Part shown: piece by piece, positions 7,843 to 17,839 of the stretch | How positions within the stretch are numbered: the first letter of the stretch is position 1 | Layout of the letters: every line of letters starts with the position of its first letter | NCBI RefSeq assembly: GCF_003853645.1 | Contig: NZ_QTPO01000012.1 | Coordinates: 62,001-126,000, forward strand | Reading direction: 5' to 3' | DNA length: 64,000 nucleotides | Source of the DNA: Burkholderia sp. Bp9143 | GTDB lineage: Bacteria > Pseudomonadota > Gammaproteobacteria > Burkholderiales > Burkholderiaceae | Notes under the pieces: model-generated | The model's input: only the letters and a program-made list of their open reading frames with translations | Databases searched by the model: none | What the model was told of the DNA's origin: nothing | Translations under genes and position numbers: made by a program

Positions 7843-8670
7843 ATGAGTGCCGCGACGAAACCGGCTGCGACCGGTGCTGCGGGCGGCGGCCGGCGTGTGT
7901 TCGGCGTCGTGTTCGTCGCGGTATTTGCCGCCGCCATCCGGGCGACGCTCGCGCAGCACGCATCGATGGACGCGATGGGTGGCATGCCAATGGCGGGCGG
8001 CTGGACGCTGTCGGCCGGATGGCTCCGGCCGTGTGGATGGCAGGCAGGGCGCACGTTCGCCGCGTTCGCCGGCATGTGGGGCGCGATGACGGTGACGATG
8101 ATGCTGCCGGTGCTGGCACCGGTGCTCTGGCGATATCGGCAGAGCCTTCGCCCGTTGGGCGGGGCGCGCGCGGCATGGTTCGTTGCGGTCGCGGGCGCCG
8201 GGTACTTCATCGTGTGGATGGCGCTCGGCGCGCTGGTGTTTCCGGTCGGCACTGCATTGGCGGTGGCCGCTGTGCGGCTGCCCGCGCTCGCCGCCGCAAT
8301 GCCGTTTGCGGCCGGTGCGGTCGTGCTCGGCGCGGGTGTGCTGCAGTTTTCCGGCTGGAAGGCACGCCGGCTCGCGTGCTGCCGGCATGCACCGGACGAC
8401 GCATACGTGCGCCGGGCGGGAGCCGGGGCCGCGGTTGCGTGGTGGTACGGCGTGCGTACCGCGTTGCGTTGCGGCGCCTGCTGCGGGAATCTGATGGCCG
8501 TCGCACTGGCAGCCGGCGTGATGGATCTGCGCGTGATGGCCGTCGTGACCGCGGCGATCGCCGCCGAGCGGCTGGCGCCGTCCGGCGAGCGCGTCGCGCG
8601 GATCGTCGGCGGCGTCGCGATCGGCGCCGGTGCGGCGATGATCGCGTGCGCCGCGGCCGGGCTGGCCTAG
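7843..8670 (+). CDS. DUF2182 family integral membrane protein
   Basis: A 275-residue inner-membrane protein with about seven hydrophobic segments. It matches DUF2182, annotated as predicted metal-binding integral membrane proteins. Family features visible are the methionine/histidine-rich loop HASMDAMGGMPMAGGW (about 42-57), the FAGMWGAMTVTMMLPVLAPV segment, and paired cysteines in a cytoplasmic or periplasmic loop (ACCRHAPDDAY, then RCGACCGNLMAVALAAGVMD). Met/His/Cys clusters of this sort fit copper or another soft metal, but that is inference. The gene starts 30 bp after DUF899 on the same strand. It is probably the last gene of that small operon; the guaB promoter lies downstream. Confidence 0.82.
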   Translation: MSAATKPAATGAAGGGRRVFGVVFVAVFAAAIRATLAQHASMDAMGGMPMAGGWTLSAGWLRPCGWQAGRTFAAFAGMWGAMTVTMMLPVLAPVLWRYRQSLRPLGGARAAWFVAVAGAGYFIVWMALGALVFPVGTALAVAAVRLPALAAAMPFAAGAVVLGAGVLQFSGWKARRLACCRHAPDDAYVRRAGAGAAVAWWYGVRTALRCGACCGNLMAVALAAGVMDLRVMAVVTAAIAAERLAPSGERVARIVGGVAIGAGAAMIACAAAGLA

Positions 8671-8888
8671 CGGCGCCCGGGGCCGCCGGCGCGCGTCGAA
8701 CGGGGCAGGCGGAGTCGCCGCCGGCAGGTCCGGCGTCGTACGGCAACGACGTGCGATCGGCCCGATTCCGGCCGGCTGTGCGAATGGGGCGATGCACGGG
8801 TGAAACGAAAGGCGATCGAAAACGAACCGAACGGCGATCCGAACGATTCGGCCCTGAGCACTTGAAAACGGCTAACCCGTTGTTCGTG

Positions 8889-8919
8889 TTGTGAAAATTC
8901 GCAGCGCTTCGCGTATAAT
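8889..8919 (+). promoter_or_regulatory. guaB promoter (sigma-70 type)
   Basis: A perfect -10 hexamer TATAAT at 8914-8919 is preceded by TTGTGA at 8889-8894 (19-bp spacing), or alternatively by the less consensus GTGAAA at 17 bp. It lies 26 bp upstream of the guaB ATG and is the only good candidate in this gap. Confidence 0.7.
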
Positions 8920-8945
8920 TCGCTTTTGCGCCCATAGGATTTGCC

Positions 8946-10406
8946 ATGCGTCTGATCCAAAAAGCACTCACTTTCGATGATGTGCTCCTCGTTCCCGCCT
9001 TCTCCGACGTTCTCCCGCGCGACACCAGCCTGAAGACCAAGCTGACCCGCAACATCTCCCTGAACATGCCGCTCGTGTCCGCCGCGATGGACACGGTCAC
9101 CGAAGGTCGCCTCGCGATCGCGATGGCGCAGCAGGGTGGTGTGGGGATCGTCCACAAGAACCTCACGCCGGCCGAGCAGGCCCGCGAGGTCGCGAAGGTC
9201 AAGCGTTTCGAATCGGGCGTCGTGCGCGACCCGATCACGGTTCCGCCGCAGATGAAGGTGCGCGACGTGATCGCACTGTCGCGTCAGCATGGCATCTCGG
9301 GCTTCCCGGTCGTCGAAGGCCCGCAGCTCGTCGGCATCGTCACGAACCGCGACCTGCGTTTCGAATCGCGCCTCGATGAGCCGGTCAAGTCGATCATGAC
9401 GCCGCGCGAGCGTCTCGTCACGGTCAAGGAAGGCACGCCCCTCGCGGAAGCGAAGGCGCTGATGCACAGCCACCGCCTCGAGCGCGTGCTGGTCGTCAAC
9501 GACGCGTTCGAACTGCGCGGCCTGATGACCGTCAAGGACATCACGAAGCAGACCGAACATCCGGATGCGTGCAAGGACGAACACGGCAAGCTGCGCGCAG
9601 GCGCGGCGGTCGGCGTCGGCGCCGACAACGAAGAGCGCGTCGAGCTGCTGGTGCAGGCCGGCGTCGACGTGATCGTCGTCGATACCGCGCACGGCCACAG
9701 CAAGGGCGTGCTCGAGCGCGTGCGCTGGGTCAAGCAGAACTTCCCGCACGTCGAGGTGATCGGCGGCAACATCGCGACGGCAGCCGCCGCGAAGGCGCTC
9801 GTCGAGTACGGCGCGGACGCGGTCAAGGTCGGTATCGGCCCGGGCTCGATCTGCACGACGCGTATCGTCGCGGGCGTCGGCGTGCCGCAGATCAGCGCGA
9901 TCGCGAACGTCGCGGAAGCGCTGAAGGGCACCGGCGTGCCGTGCATCGCCGACGGCGGCGTGCGTTTCTCGGGCGACGTGTCGAAGGCCCTCGCGGCCGG
10001 CGCGAACGCGGTGATGATGGGCAGCATGTTCGCGGGCACCGAAGAGGCGCCGGGCGACGTGTTCCTGTACCAGGGCCGCCAGTACAAGTCGTACCGCGGC
10101 ATGGGTTCGGTCGGCGCGATGAAGGACGGCGCGGCAGACCGCTACTTCCAGGACAACTCGGCGAACATCGACAAGCTCGTGCCGGAAGGCATCGAAGGTC
10201 GCGTCGCGTACAAGGGTTCGGTCAACGCGATCCTGTTCCAGCTGGTCGGCGGCGTGCGCGCGAGCATGGGCTACTGCGGCTGCCGCACGATCGACGAGCT
10301 GCACGACAAGGCCGAATTCGTCCAGATCACCGCGGCGGGCATGCGCGAGTCGCACGTGCACGACGTGCAGATCACGAAGGAAGCACCGAACTACCACGTG
10401 GACTGA
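8946..10406 (+). CDS. guaB: inosine-5'-monophosphate dehydrogenase
   Basis: A 486-residue enzyme that oxidises IMP to XMP with NAD+, the first committed and rate-limiting step of GMP synthesis in the cytoplasm. The catalytic TIM barrel is interrupted by a tandem CBS pair (about residues 90-210: [20 protein letters not shown] and [20 protein letters not shown]), which binds regulatory nucleotides. The catalytic cysteine sits in [18 protein letters not shown] (about residue 304). The substrate loop ([19 protein letters not shown]) and the mobile flap region ([10 protein letters not shown]) are intact. The length is normal. It is the first gene of a guaB, membrane protein, guaA cluster. Confidence 0.98.
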   Translation: MRLIQKALTFDDVLLVPAFSDVLPRDTSLKTKLTRNISLNMPLVSAAMDTVTEGRLAIAMAQQGGVGIVHKNLTPAEQAREVAKVKRFESGVVRDPITVPPQMKVRDVIALSRQHGISGFPVVEGPQLVGIVTNRDLRFESRLDEPVKSIMTPRERLVTVKEGTPLAEAKALMHSHRLERVLVVNDAFELRGLMTVKDITKQTEHPDACKDEHGKLRAGAAVGVGADNEERVELLVQAGVDVIVVDTAHGHSKGVLERVRWVKQNFPHVEVIGGNIATAAAAKALVEYGADAVKVGIGPGSICTTRIVAGVGVPQISAIANVAEALKGTGVPCIADGGVRFSGDVSKALAAGANAVMMGSMFAGTEEAPGDVFLYQGRQYKSYRGMGSVGAMKDGAADRYFQDNSANIDKLVPEGIEGRVAYKGSVNAILFQLVGGVRASMGYCGCRTIDELHDKAEFVQITAAGMRESHVHDVQITKEAPNYHVD

Positions 10407-10412
10407 TCGCCG

Positions 10413-11000
10413 ATGAAACCGCTGCTGCGAGCCGTGCTGATTGTCGATGCCGTGCTGCTGCTGGCGTTCGGCGTGCTATTCGTGCTGACGCCCTGGCAGG
10501 CGCTGTTCAACGCGCTGCAGCTGGCGAACATCCAGCCGGCGATGCTCGGCCAGGCGTTCGGCATCGCGCTGCTCGGCCTCGCGTGGCTCGCGTTTCATGC
10601 AGCGGTCAACGGTGAATTGACGGCGCCCGTCGCGCGTGCGGTCGGCCATGTGAACTGGCTGATCGGCGTGCTGGCGGTCGTGTGGTCGTTCGGCACCGGT
10701 AACGGTCCCGCGCTCGCGGCCGCTGGCCGTGTGCTGTCGGCGATGGCCGGTGTCGCGCTGATCCTGCTCGGCCTTGGCGGCGTACGGCTCGCATCGGCCG
10801 TGCGGCGGCGCGAGAAGGCGCAGGCGCTCGAGGCCCAGGGCGCGCAGCGTCCGGCCGAACCGGCACCGGCCTCCGCCCCGCAGCAGCGGGTCGAACCGGT
10901 CGTCAGCCGTCCGGCGGCGCCTTCGGCAGCCACGGCGGCCGCATCCGACCGATTGTCAGGCAGCGTCGCATTCGACGCGCGCCCGCCGTCGCAGGATTGA
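10413..11000 (+). CDS. small four-helix membrane protein between guaB and guaA
   Basis: A 195-residue protein of unknown function. The first about 130 residues form four hydrophobic helices (LLRAVLIVDAVLLLAFGVLF, MLGQAFGIALLGLAWLAFHA, HVNWLIGVLAVVWSFGTGNG, LSAMAGVALILLGLGGVRLA). The remainder is a disordered cytoplasmic tail rich in Ala, Pro, Gln and Arg. It begins 6 bp after the guaB stop and ends about 107 bp before guaA, so it is almost surely co-transcribed with guaB. No family is recognised. Its place between two GMP-synthesis genes may be simple hitch-hiking; nothing in the protein suggests nucleotide binding. Confidence 0.82.
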   Translation: MKPLLRAVLIVDAVLLLAFGVLFVLTPWQALFNALQLANIQPAMLGQAFGIALLGLAWLAFHAAVNGELTAPVARAVGHVNWLIGVLAVVWSFGTGNGPALAAAGRVLSAMAGVALILLGLGGVRLASAVRRREKAQALEAQGAQRPAEPAPASAPQQRVEPVVSRPAAPSAATAAASDRLSGSVAFDARPPSQD

Positions 11001-11107
11001 CCGGCGATGCGTCGCGCGAGCCGCCTGCCGCCCGACGCCGTTGTCCATGCTATTGACGCAGCGCTTCGTGCGCTGCTTTTCTTATTCTCTTCATCCCGTC
11101 CGCAGCC

Positions 11108-12727
<1,620 letters not shown>

Positions 12728-12777
12728 TTCGGCGTCGAGGTGTGCGTCGATGACCGATAGCGGCATCGAATGATGCG

Positions 12778-12812
12778 AACGCCCGGCAGGGGAACCTGCC
12801 GGGCGTTTTTTT
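12778..12812 (+). terminator. intrinsic terminator after guaA
   Basis: A 13-bp stem (12778-12790 with 12795-12807, outer pairs A-T) and GGAA tetraloop are followed by seven T, about 50 bp past the guaA stop. Confidence 0.93.
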
Positions 12813-12884
12813 GTGCCGTACGCGGTCTGAACGTAGAGCGGGGTCGCCGACAGCGGCACGACGTTGGGTGGGGTCATCCGCCAA

Positions 12885-12898
12885 CTTGTCATGACAAG
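12885..12898. promoter_or_regulatory. palindromic operator candidate upstream of the MFS gene
   Basis: CTTGTCATGACAAG is a perfect 14-bp palindrome in the 437-bp gap between guaA and the MFS gene. Its half-site TTGT...ACAA resembles FadR/GntR-type operators. Apart from the guaA terminator and this palindrome I see no gene in the gap. Confidence 0.45.
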
Positions 12899-13164
12899 AG
12901 GACTCGAGTGTAGTGAGCGCACTCATGCACCCATATCAACTATTTCCGATCCCGGAGAAGCCGGGTGGTGGTGCGGCCGAGGTTCGTCCGGATCCGTCCC
13001 TTGTCGGTCGCTCAAATCGGTCGACAATCGGATATTCACGCTCGCCCGTACCGCACATGTCGAATTCCCGGTACGTCGTGCGTCGTATCGGTATCAAGCG
13101 GATTGTGCGACGGCAGCCCGATTCCCCATCGATGCCTGTGCGACACAGAGAAAGGAGATGCCAG

Positions 13165-14382
13165 ATGCCTGATTCCCGCTATCGCTGGGTGATCGCCGCC
13201 GCGGGCGGCCTGATGGGCTGCGTCGCGATCGGCGCGATGTTTTCGCTGCCCGTGTTTCTTCGGGCCATCGCACGCGACACCGGCTGGTCGATGACCGGCA
13301 TTTCCGCCGCGATGACGCTCGGCTTCATCGCGATGGCCTTCGCGAGCATCGGCTGGGGCAGCCTGTCGGACCGGATCGGCACGCGTTCGGTGGTCGTGAC
13401 GGGCGCCGTCCTGCTGGCGGCGAGCCTGGCGCTTGCAAGCCGTGCGCAGACGCTGCTCGCGTTCCAGCTGGTTTTCGGGCTGGCCGTCGGCAGCGCGACG
13501 GCCGCGGTGTTCGCGCCCATGATGGCCTGCGTGACGGGCTGGTTCGACACGCACCGCAGCCTCGCGGTATCGCTGGTGTCGGCCGGCATGGGGATGGCGC
13601 CGATGACGATGTCGCCGCTCGCCGCCTGGCTTGTGTCGGGCCACGGCTGGCGCACGTCGATGCTGTCGATCGCCGCGCTGACCGCGGTCGTGATGATTCC
13701 GGCGTCGCTGTTCGTGCGCCACGCGCCCGCGCTCGACGGGCCGCACGCCGAGCCGGCATCGGCCGGCGGACCCGGAGCCGCGCCGCTGTCGGTCGGGGGC
13801 GCGCTGCGTTCGCCGCAGTTCATCGTGCTGCTGCTGACCAACTTCTTCTGCTGCGCGACGCATTCCGGCCCGATCTTCCATACGGTCAGCTATGCAGTGA
13901 CGTGCGGAATCCCGCTGATCGCCGCGGTGTCGATCTACAGCGTCGAGGGGCTTGCCGGCATGGGCGGGCGCATCGCGTTCGGGCTGCTGGGCGACCGCCT
14001 TGGCGCGAAACGCATGCTGGTGGCGGGGCTGCTCGCGCAGGCGCTTGGCGCGCTCGGCTACTATTTTGTGCGCACGCTCGATGGGTTCTACGCGGTCGCG
14101 ATGCTGTTCGGCTTCATCTATGCGGGCGTGATGCCGCTCTACGCGGTGCTCGCACGCGAGAACTTCCCGCTGCGGATGATGGGCACCGTGATCGGCGGCT
14201 GCGCGATGGCCGGCAGCCTCGGGATGGCGGCAGGGCCGGTCGCCGGCGGCCTGATCGTGGATGCGCTGGGCAGCTACGGCTGGCTGTACCTCGGATCGTT
14301 CGCGATCGGCATCGGCGCGTTCCTCGTCGCAATGATGTTCCGGCCGTTTCCGAAGGCGCGGTCGCAGCCGCTCGCCGCATGA
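13165..14382 (+). CDS. MFS transporter (monocarboxylate/oxalate-formate type)
   Basis: A 405-residue carrier with twelve predicted transmembrane helices. The cytoplasmic loop signature after helix 2 (GWGSLSDRIGTRSVVVTGAV) and its second-half copy (GGRIAFGLLGDRLGAKRM) are characteristic of the major facilitator superfamily. Overall layout is that of monocarboxylate/oxalate-formate-like porters; the substrate is not determinable. The ATG at 13165 is chosen because AAAGGAGA sits at the right distance and the first helix begins right after MPDSRYRW. The frame is open upstream to 12913, but that part is low-quality and follows no ribosome binding site. It stands alone between guaA and the DUF1992 gene. 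Confidence 0.87.
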   Translation: MPDSRYRWVIAAAGGLMGCVAIGAMFSLPVFLRAIARDTGWSMTGISAAMTLGFIAMAFASIGWGSLSDRIGTRSVVVTGAVLLAASLALASRAQTLLAFQLVFGLAVGSATAAVFAPMMACVTGWFDTHRSLAVSLVSAGMGMAPMTMSPLAAWLVSGHGWRTSMLSIAALTAVVMIPASLFVRHAPALDGPHAEPASAGGPGAAPLSVGGALRSPQFIVLLLTNFFCCATHSGPIFHTVSYAVTCGIPLIAAVSIYSVEGLAGMGGRIAFGLLGDRLGAKRMLVAGLLAQALGALGYYFVRTLDGFYAVAMLFGFIYAGVMPLYAVLARENFPLRMMGTVIGGCAMAGSLGMAAGPVAGGLIVDALGSYGWLYLGSFAIGIGAFLVAMMFRPFPKARSQPLAA

Positions 14383-14598
14383 CCCGGCAGTCACGAAACG
14401 GCGATTTCGGCGGGACGACGAACACCGATCGACCAGAGGCGAAAATAAAAAAACAGGGCCGGACATCGCCCGCGCAATCCGCGCCAAATCCGCGCGGAGC
14501 CTGCTGCGGCGCAGCACAGCGGCAAGTCACGGCGATCGGCACGCATGCGCGCCGATTCGGCCCCTAAAAACACAATATCGAGCATCCCTTCGAAGGGC

Positions 14599-14627
14599 CT
14601 GTCATACGCACGTCACCCTGCTAGAAT
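14599..14627 (+). promoter_or_regulatory. promoter for the DUF1992-tadA unit
   Basis: CTGTCA (14599-14604), a 17-bp spacer and TAGAAT (14622-14627) lie 30 bp upstream of the DUF1992 ATG. A 12-bp perfect palindrome CCCTTCGAAGGG (14586-14597) abuts the -35 box and could bind a regulator. Confidence 0.5.
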
Positions 14628-14656
14628 TCGGCTGCCGCATTTGTTCCGATTGACTG

Positions 14657-15630
<974 letters not shown>

Positions 15631-15738
15631 GCGCGCCCGCCGTGCCGGTCGCCCGGAGCGGGGTGGGCCGCGCGGTTCCGTGAACCGGAGACGGTTCGGA
15701 CCCTCTAAGCAGGTTTGACGATCCCGATACCTTTCGCC

Positions 15739-16677
15739 ATGTCCTTCCAGCCCGCCGCGTCCTACACCATCCGCCTGCTGGCGCCGTCCGGTTATCCGCA
15801 CGACCCCGACGCGATCAATCGCGCGCTCGAGCGCCTGAGCGGCGCGCAGCATCGCATCGAGAACATCGACGCGACGCAGCGCCGCTTTCAGCGATTCGGC
15901 GGCACCGACGGCGAGCGGGCCGGCGACCTGAACCGCCTCGCGGATCCGGAGCGCGCGCTGCCGGATATCGCACTCGCGGTGCGTGGCGGCTATGGCGCCG
16001 CGCGCATCCTGCACGGGCTCGACTATCGCGGGCTCGAGCGTCGCCTGCGCGATCAGCCGATCGCGCTGGTTGGCCACAGCGACTTCACTGCGATCCAGCT
16101 CGCGCTGTACGCGAAGGCGCGCATCAAGACCTTCGGTGGCCCGATGCTGTCTGCCGACTTCGGCGCGGAAACGCCAAGCGACTTCACGATGCAGCACTTC
16201 TGGCGGACGTTGTCGCAGCCGACCACGACGATCATCGCCGAGGCGCCGCAAGTGCAGACCGTGAACGTGACGGGCACGCTCTGGGGCGGCAACCTCGCGA
16301 TCCTCACGTCGCTCGTCGGCACGCCTTACATGCCCGACATCGAGGGCGGCATCCTGTTCATCGAGGACGTCAACGAGCAGCCGTTCCGGATCGAACGGAT
16401 GATCTACCAACTGCACCTGTCGGGGCTGCTCGCGCGCCAGCAGGCGCTCGTGCTCGGACAGTTCACGGGCGCGCGGCCGTTCGAGTACGACAACGGCTAC
16501 GACATGCAGGCGATGATCGACCAGGTGCGCTCGGTGGTCGGCATCCCGGTGGTCACGGGGCTGCAGTTCGGTCACGTGCCCGATCTGCTGACGCTGCCGT
16601 TCGGCGCGCAGGCGCAGCTCGTCGCGAATGCGCACGGTTTCCGGCTCACGCTGTCGGACTATCCGCATCTCGGCTGA
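15739..16677 (+). CDS. ldcA: muramoyltetrapeptide carboxypeptidase (LD-carboxypeptidase A)
   Basis: A 312-residue serine peptidase of family S66. It removes the terminal D-Ala from cytoplasmic muropeptide tetrapeptides during cell-wall recycling. The nucleophile lies in IALVGHSDFTAIQLALYA (about residue 113). The acid/His part of the triad falls in FIEDVNEQPFRIERMIYQL and GLQFGHVPDLLTLPFG. There is no signal peptide, in keeping with cytoplasmic action. The ATG at 15739 gives the usual N-terminus; an upstream TTG at 15715 is less likely. It is the last gene of its unit and is followed by a terminator. Confidence 0.95.
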   Translation: MSFQPAASYTIRLLAPSGYPHDPDAINRALERLSGAQHRIENIDATQRRFQRFGGTDGERAGDLNRLADPERALPDIALAVRGGYGAARILHGLDYRGLERRLRDQPIALVGHSDFTAIQLALYAKARIKTFGGPMLSADFGAETPSDFTMQHFWRTLSQPTTTIIAEAPQVQTVNVTGTLWGGNLAILTSLVGTPYMPDIEGGILFIEDVNEQPFRIERMIYQLHLSGLLARQQALVLGQFTGARPFEYDNGYDMQAMIDQVRSVVGIPVVTGLQFGHVPDLLTLPFGAQAQLVANAHGFRLTLSDYPHLG

Positions 16678-16695
16678 GTCGGGCAGGTACCATCG

Positions 16696-16723
16696 AAAGG
16701 CGGGGTTTCCCGCCTTTTTCTTT
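16696..16723 (+). terminator. intrinsic terminator after ldcA
   Basis: A perfect 9-bp stem (16696-16704 with 16709-16717) and a GTTT loop are followed by T-rich sequence (TTCTTT). It starts 19 bp after the ldcA stop. Confidence 0.88.
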
Positions 16724-16794
16724 AAGTAAACACGCAACTAACGGTCAAAAATTTTCGTCGCCATCGATCGAGTTGGTGTCGTGGCGTGCACCAT

Positions 16795-16826
16795 TTTTGT
16801 CAACAAAATGACCTGGAGGGTATACA
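16795..16826 (+). promoter_or_regulatory. distal promoter/operator upstream of the GntR gene
   Basis: TTTTGTCAACAAAA (16795-16808) is an inverted repeat with 6-bp arms and a CA centre. It overlaps a -35 candidate TTGTCA (16797-16802) that stands 18 bp from TATACA (16821-16826). The core TTGTCAACAA recurs in reverse orientation at the proximal promoter. Confidence 0.55.
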
Positions 16827-16938
16827 CCGTAAGCCGCCATGGACAAGCGCAAGAGGCTTGTCGTGCCTGGATTTCGCGCGCTACGCACCGCTCTGGTACA
16901 CGGTGATGCACGCAGATTGTGCGCATTCCCGGAAAAGA

Positions 16939-16970
16939 ATTGTTGACAATCTTTATGTCCGTTCTAGGAT
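16939..16970 (+). promoter_or_regulatory. proximal gntR promoter with overlapping operator
   Basis: A consensus -35 box TTGACA (16943-16948), a 16-bp spacer and TAGGAT (16965-16970) lie just ahead of the GntR gene. The -35 is embedded in the inverted repeat ATTGTTGACAAT (16939-16950), whose core TTGTTGACAA is the exact reverse complement of the distal site core. Autoregulation is likely. Confidence 0.6.
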
Positions 16971-16985
16971 GAGGACCATCACACG

Positions 16986-17690
16986 ATGCAGAACATGAAC
17001 GACTTCGATACCCATCCGTCCGGCGCTGCCGGTCCCGAAGCGATCGCCGAGCGGATTCGCACCGCGATCCTCGAGCATCGGCTCGCGCCCGGCGCGAAGC
17101 TGACGGAGGCGCAGCTTTGCGACGTGTTCGGCGTGAAGCGCGGGACGATCCGGCAGGCGCTCTCGCAGCTCGCGGCCGACAAGCTGGTGGATCTCGAGCC
17201 GAACCGCGGTGCGTTCGTCGCGAGTCCGACGCTGCAGGACGTGCACGAGGTGTTCGAGATGCGTCGGATCATCGAGCTGGCCGTCGTCGAGCGACTCGCG
17301 ACGGGGCCGGGTGCGAAGCGGCTGAGGGGTGTCGCCGCGCTGATCGACAAGGAACGCAAGGCGTTCGAGCGGCACGACTTCGCGGCGTGGATCCGCCTGT
17401 CGGGCGAATTCCATACGGCGCTCGCGGCGTTGACGGGCAATGCGACGCTCTGCGAGTGCCTCGACGGGCTCGTCGCACGCTCGACGCTGATGTCGGCGCT
17501 GTACGAATCGCACGGGCGCAGCCCGTGCTCGTGCGACGACCATGACGAGATCCTGACCGCGCTGGAGGCAGGCGATTCGAAGCGGGCGGTGACGCTGATG
17601 GCGCACCATCTGCAGCATGTCGAACTGAAGATGCTGGACCGGCCCGCGCAAGGGCAGGTCGATTTGCGCGAAGTGTTCGGCGGCGCCTGA
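16986..17690 (+). CDS. GntR family (FCD/FadR subfamily) transcriptional regulator
   Basis: A 234-residue regulator. The N-terminal winged helix-turn-helix (about 19-85) shows the GntR signature LTEAQLCDVFGVKRGTIRQA and LEPNRGAFVASPTLQDVHEV. The C-terminal FCD ligand-binding domain (about 90-215) contains FEMRRIIELAVVERL, the metal-ligand region SGEFHTALAALTGN, and a C-terminal HDEIL...HHLQHVEL histidine set. It opens the purine-degradation cluster and is followed by an NCS1 permease on the same strand, so allantoin- or urate-type control is a sensible guess. Two inverted repeats of its own upstream region are candidate binding sites. An alternative ATG lies at 16995. Confidence 0.9.
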   Translation: MQNMNDFDTHPSGAAGPEAIAERIRTAILEHRLAPGAKLTEAQLCDVFGVKRGTIRQALSQLAADKLVDLEPNRGAFVASPTLQDVHEVFEMRRIIELAVVERLATGPGAKRLRGVAALIDKERKAFERHDFAAWIRLSGEFHTALAALTGNATLCECLDGLVARSTLMSALYESHGRSPCSCDDHDEILTALEAGDSKRAVTLMAHHLQHVELKMLDRPAQGQVDLREVFGGA

Positions 17691-17736
17691 GCGGCGACGC
17701 GAACCCGGCCACGCGCCACACGACGAGAGCAATGCA

Positions 17737-17790
17737 GGCCGGCGGTTTGCGCCGCCGGCCGCCAGTCCGACTCCGGGCGACAATCCGGAG
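17737..17790 (+). repeat. two hairpins in the gntR-permease gap
   Basis: GGCCGGCGG (17737-17745) pairs with CCGCCGGCC (17752-17760), and CTCCGG (17771-17776) pairs with CCGGAG (17785-17790). The 149-bp gap holds no gene. Neither hairpin has a T run, so they are more likely leader or mRNA-processing structures than terminators. Confidence 0.5.
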
Positions 17791-17839
17791 CGATATCGAT
17801 GACGGTGGAGCGGCGGTCCGGCCGCGTCAAGGAGAAGTC

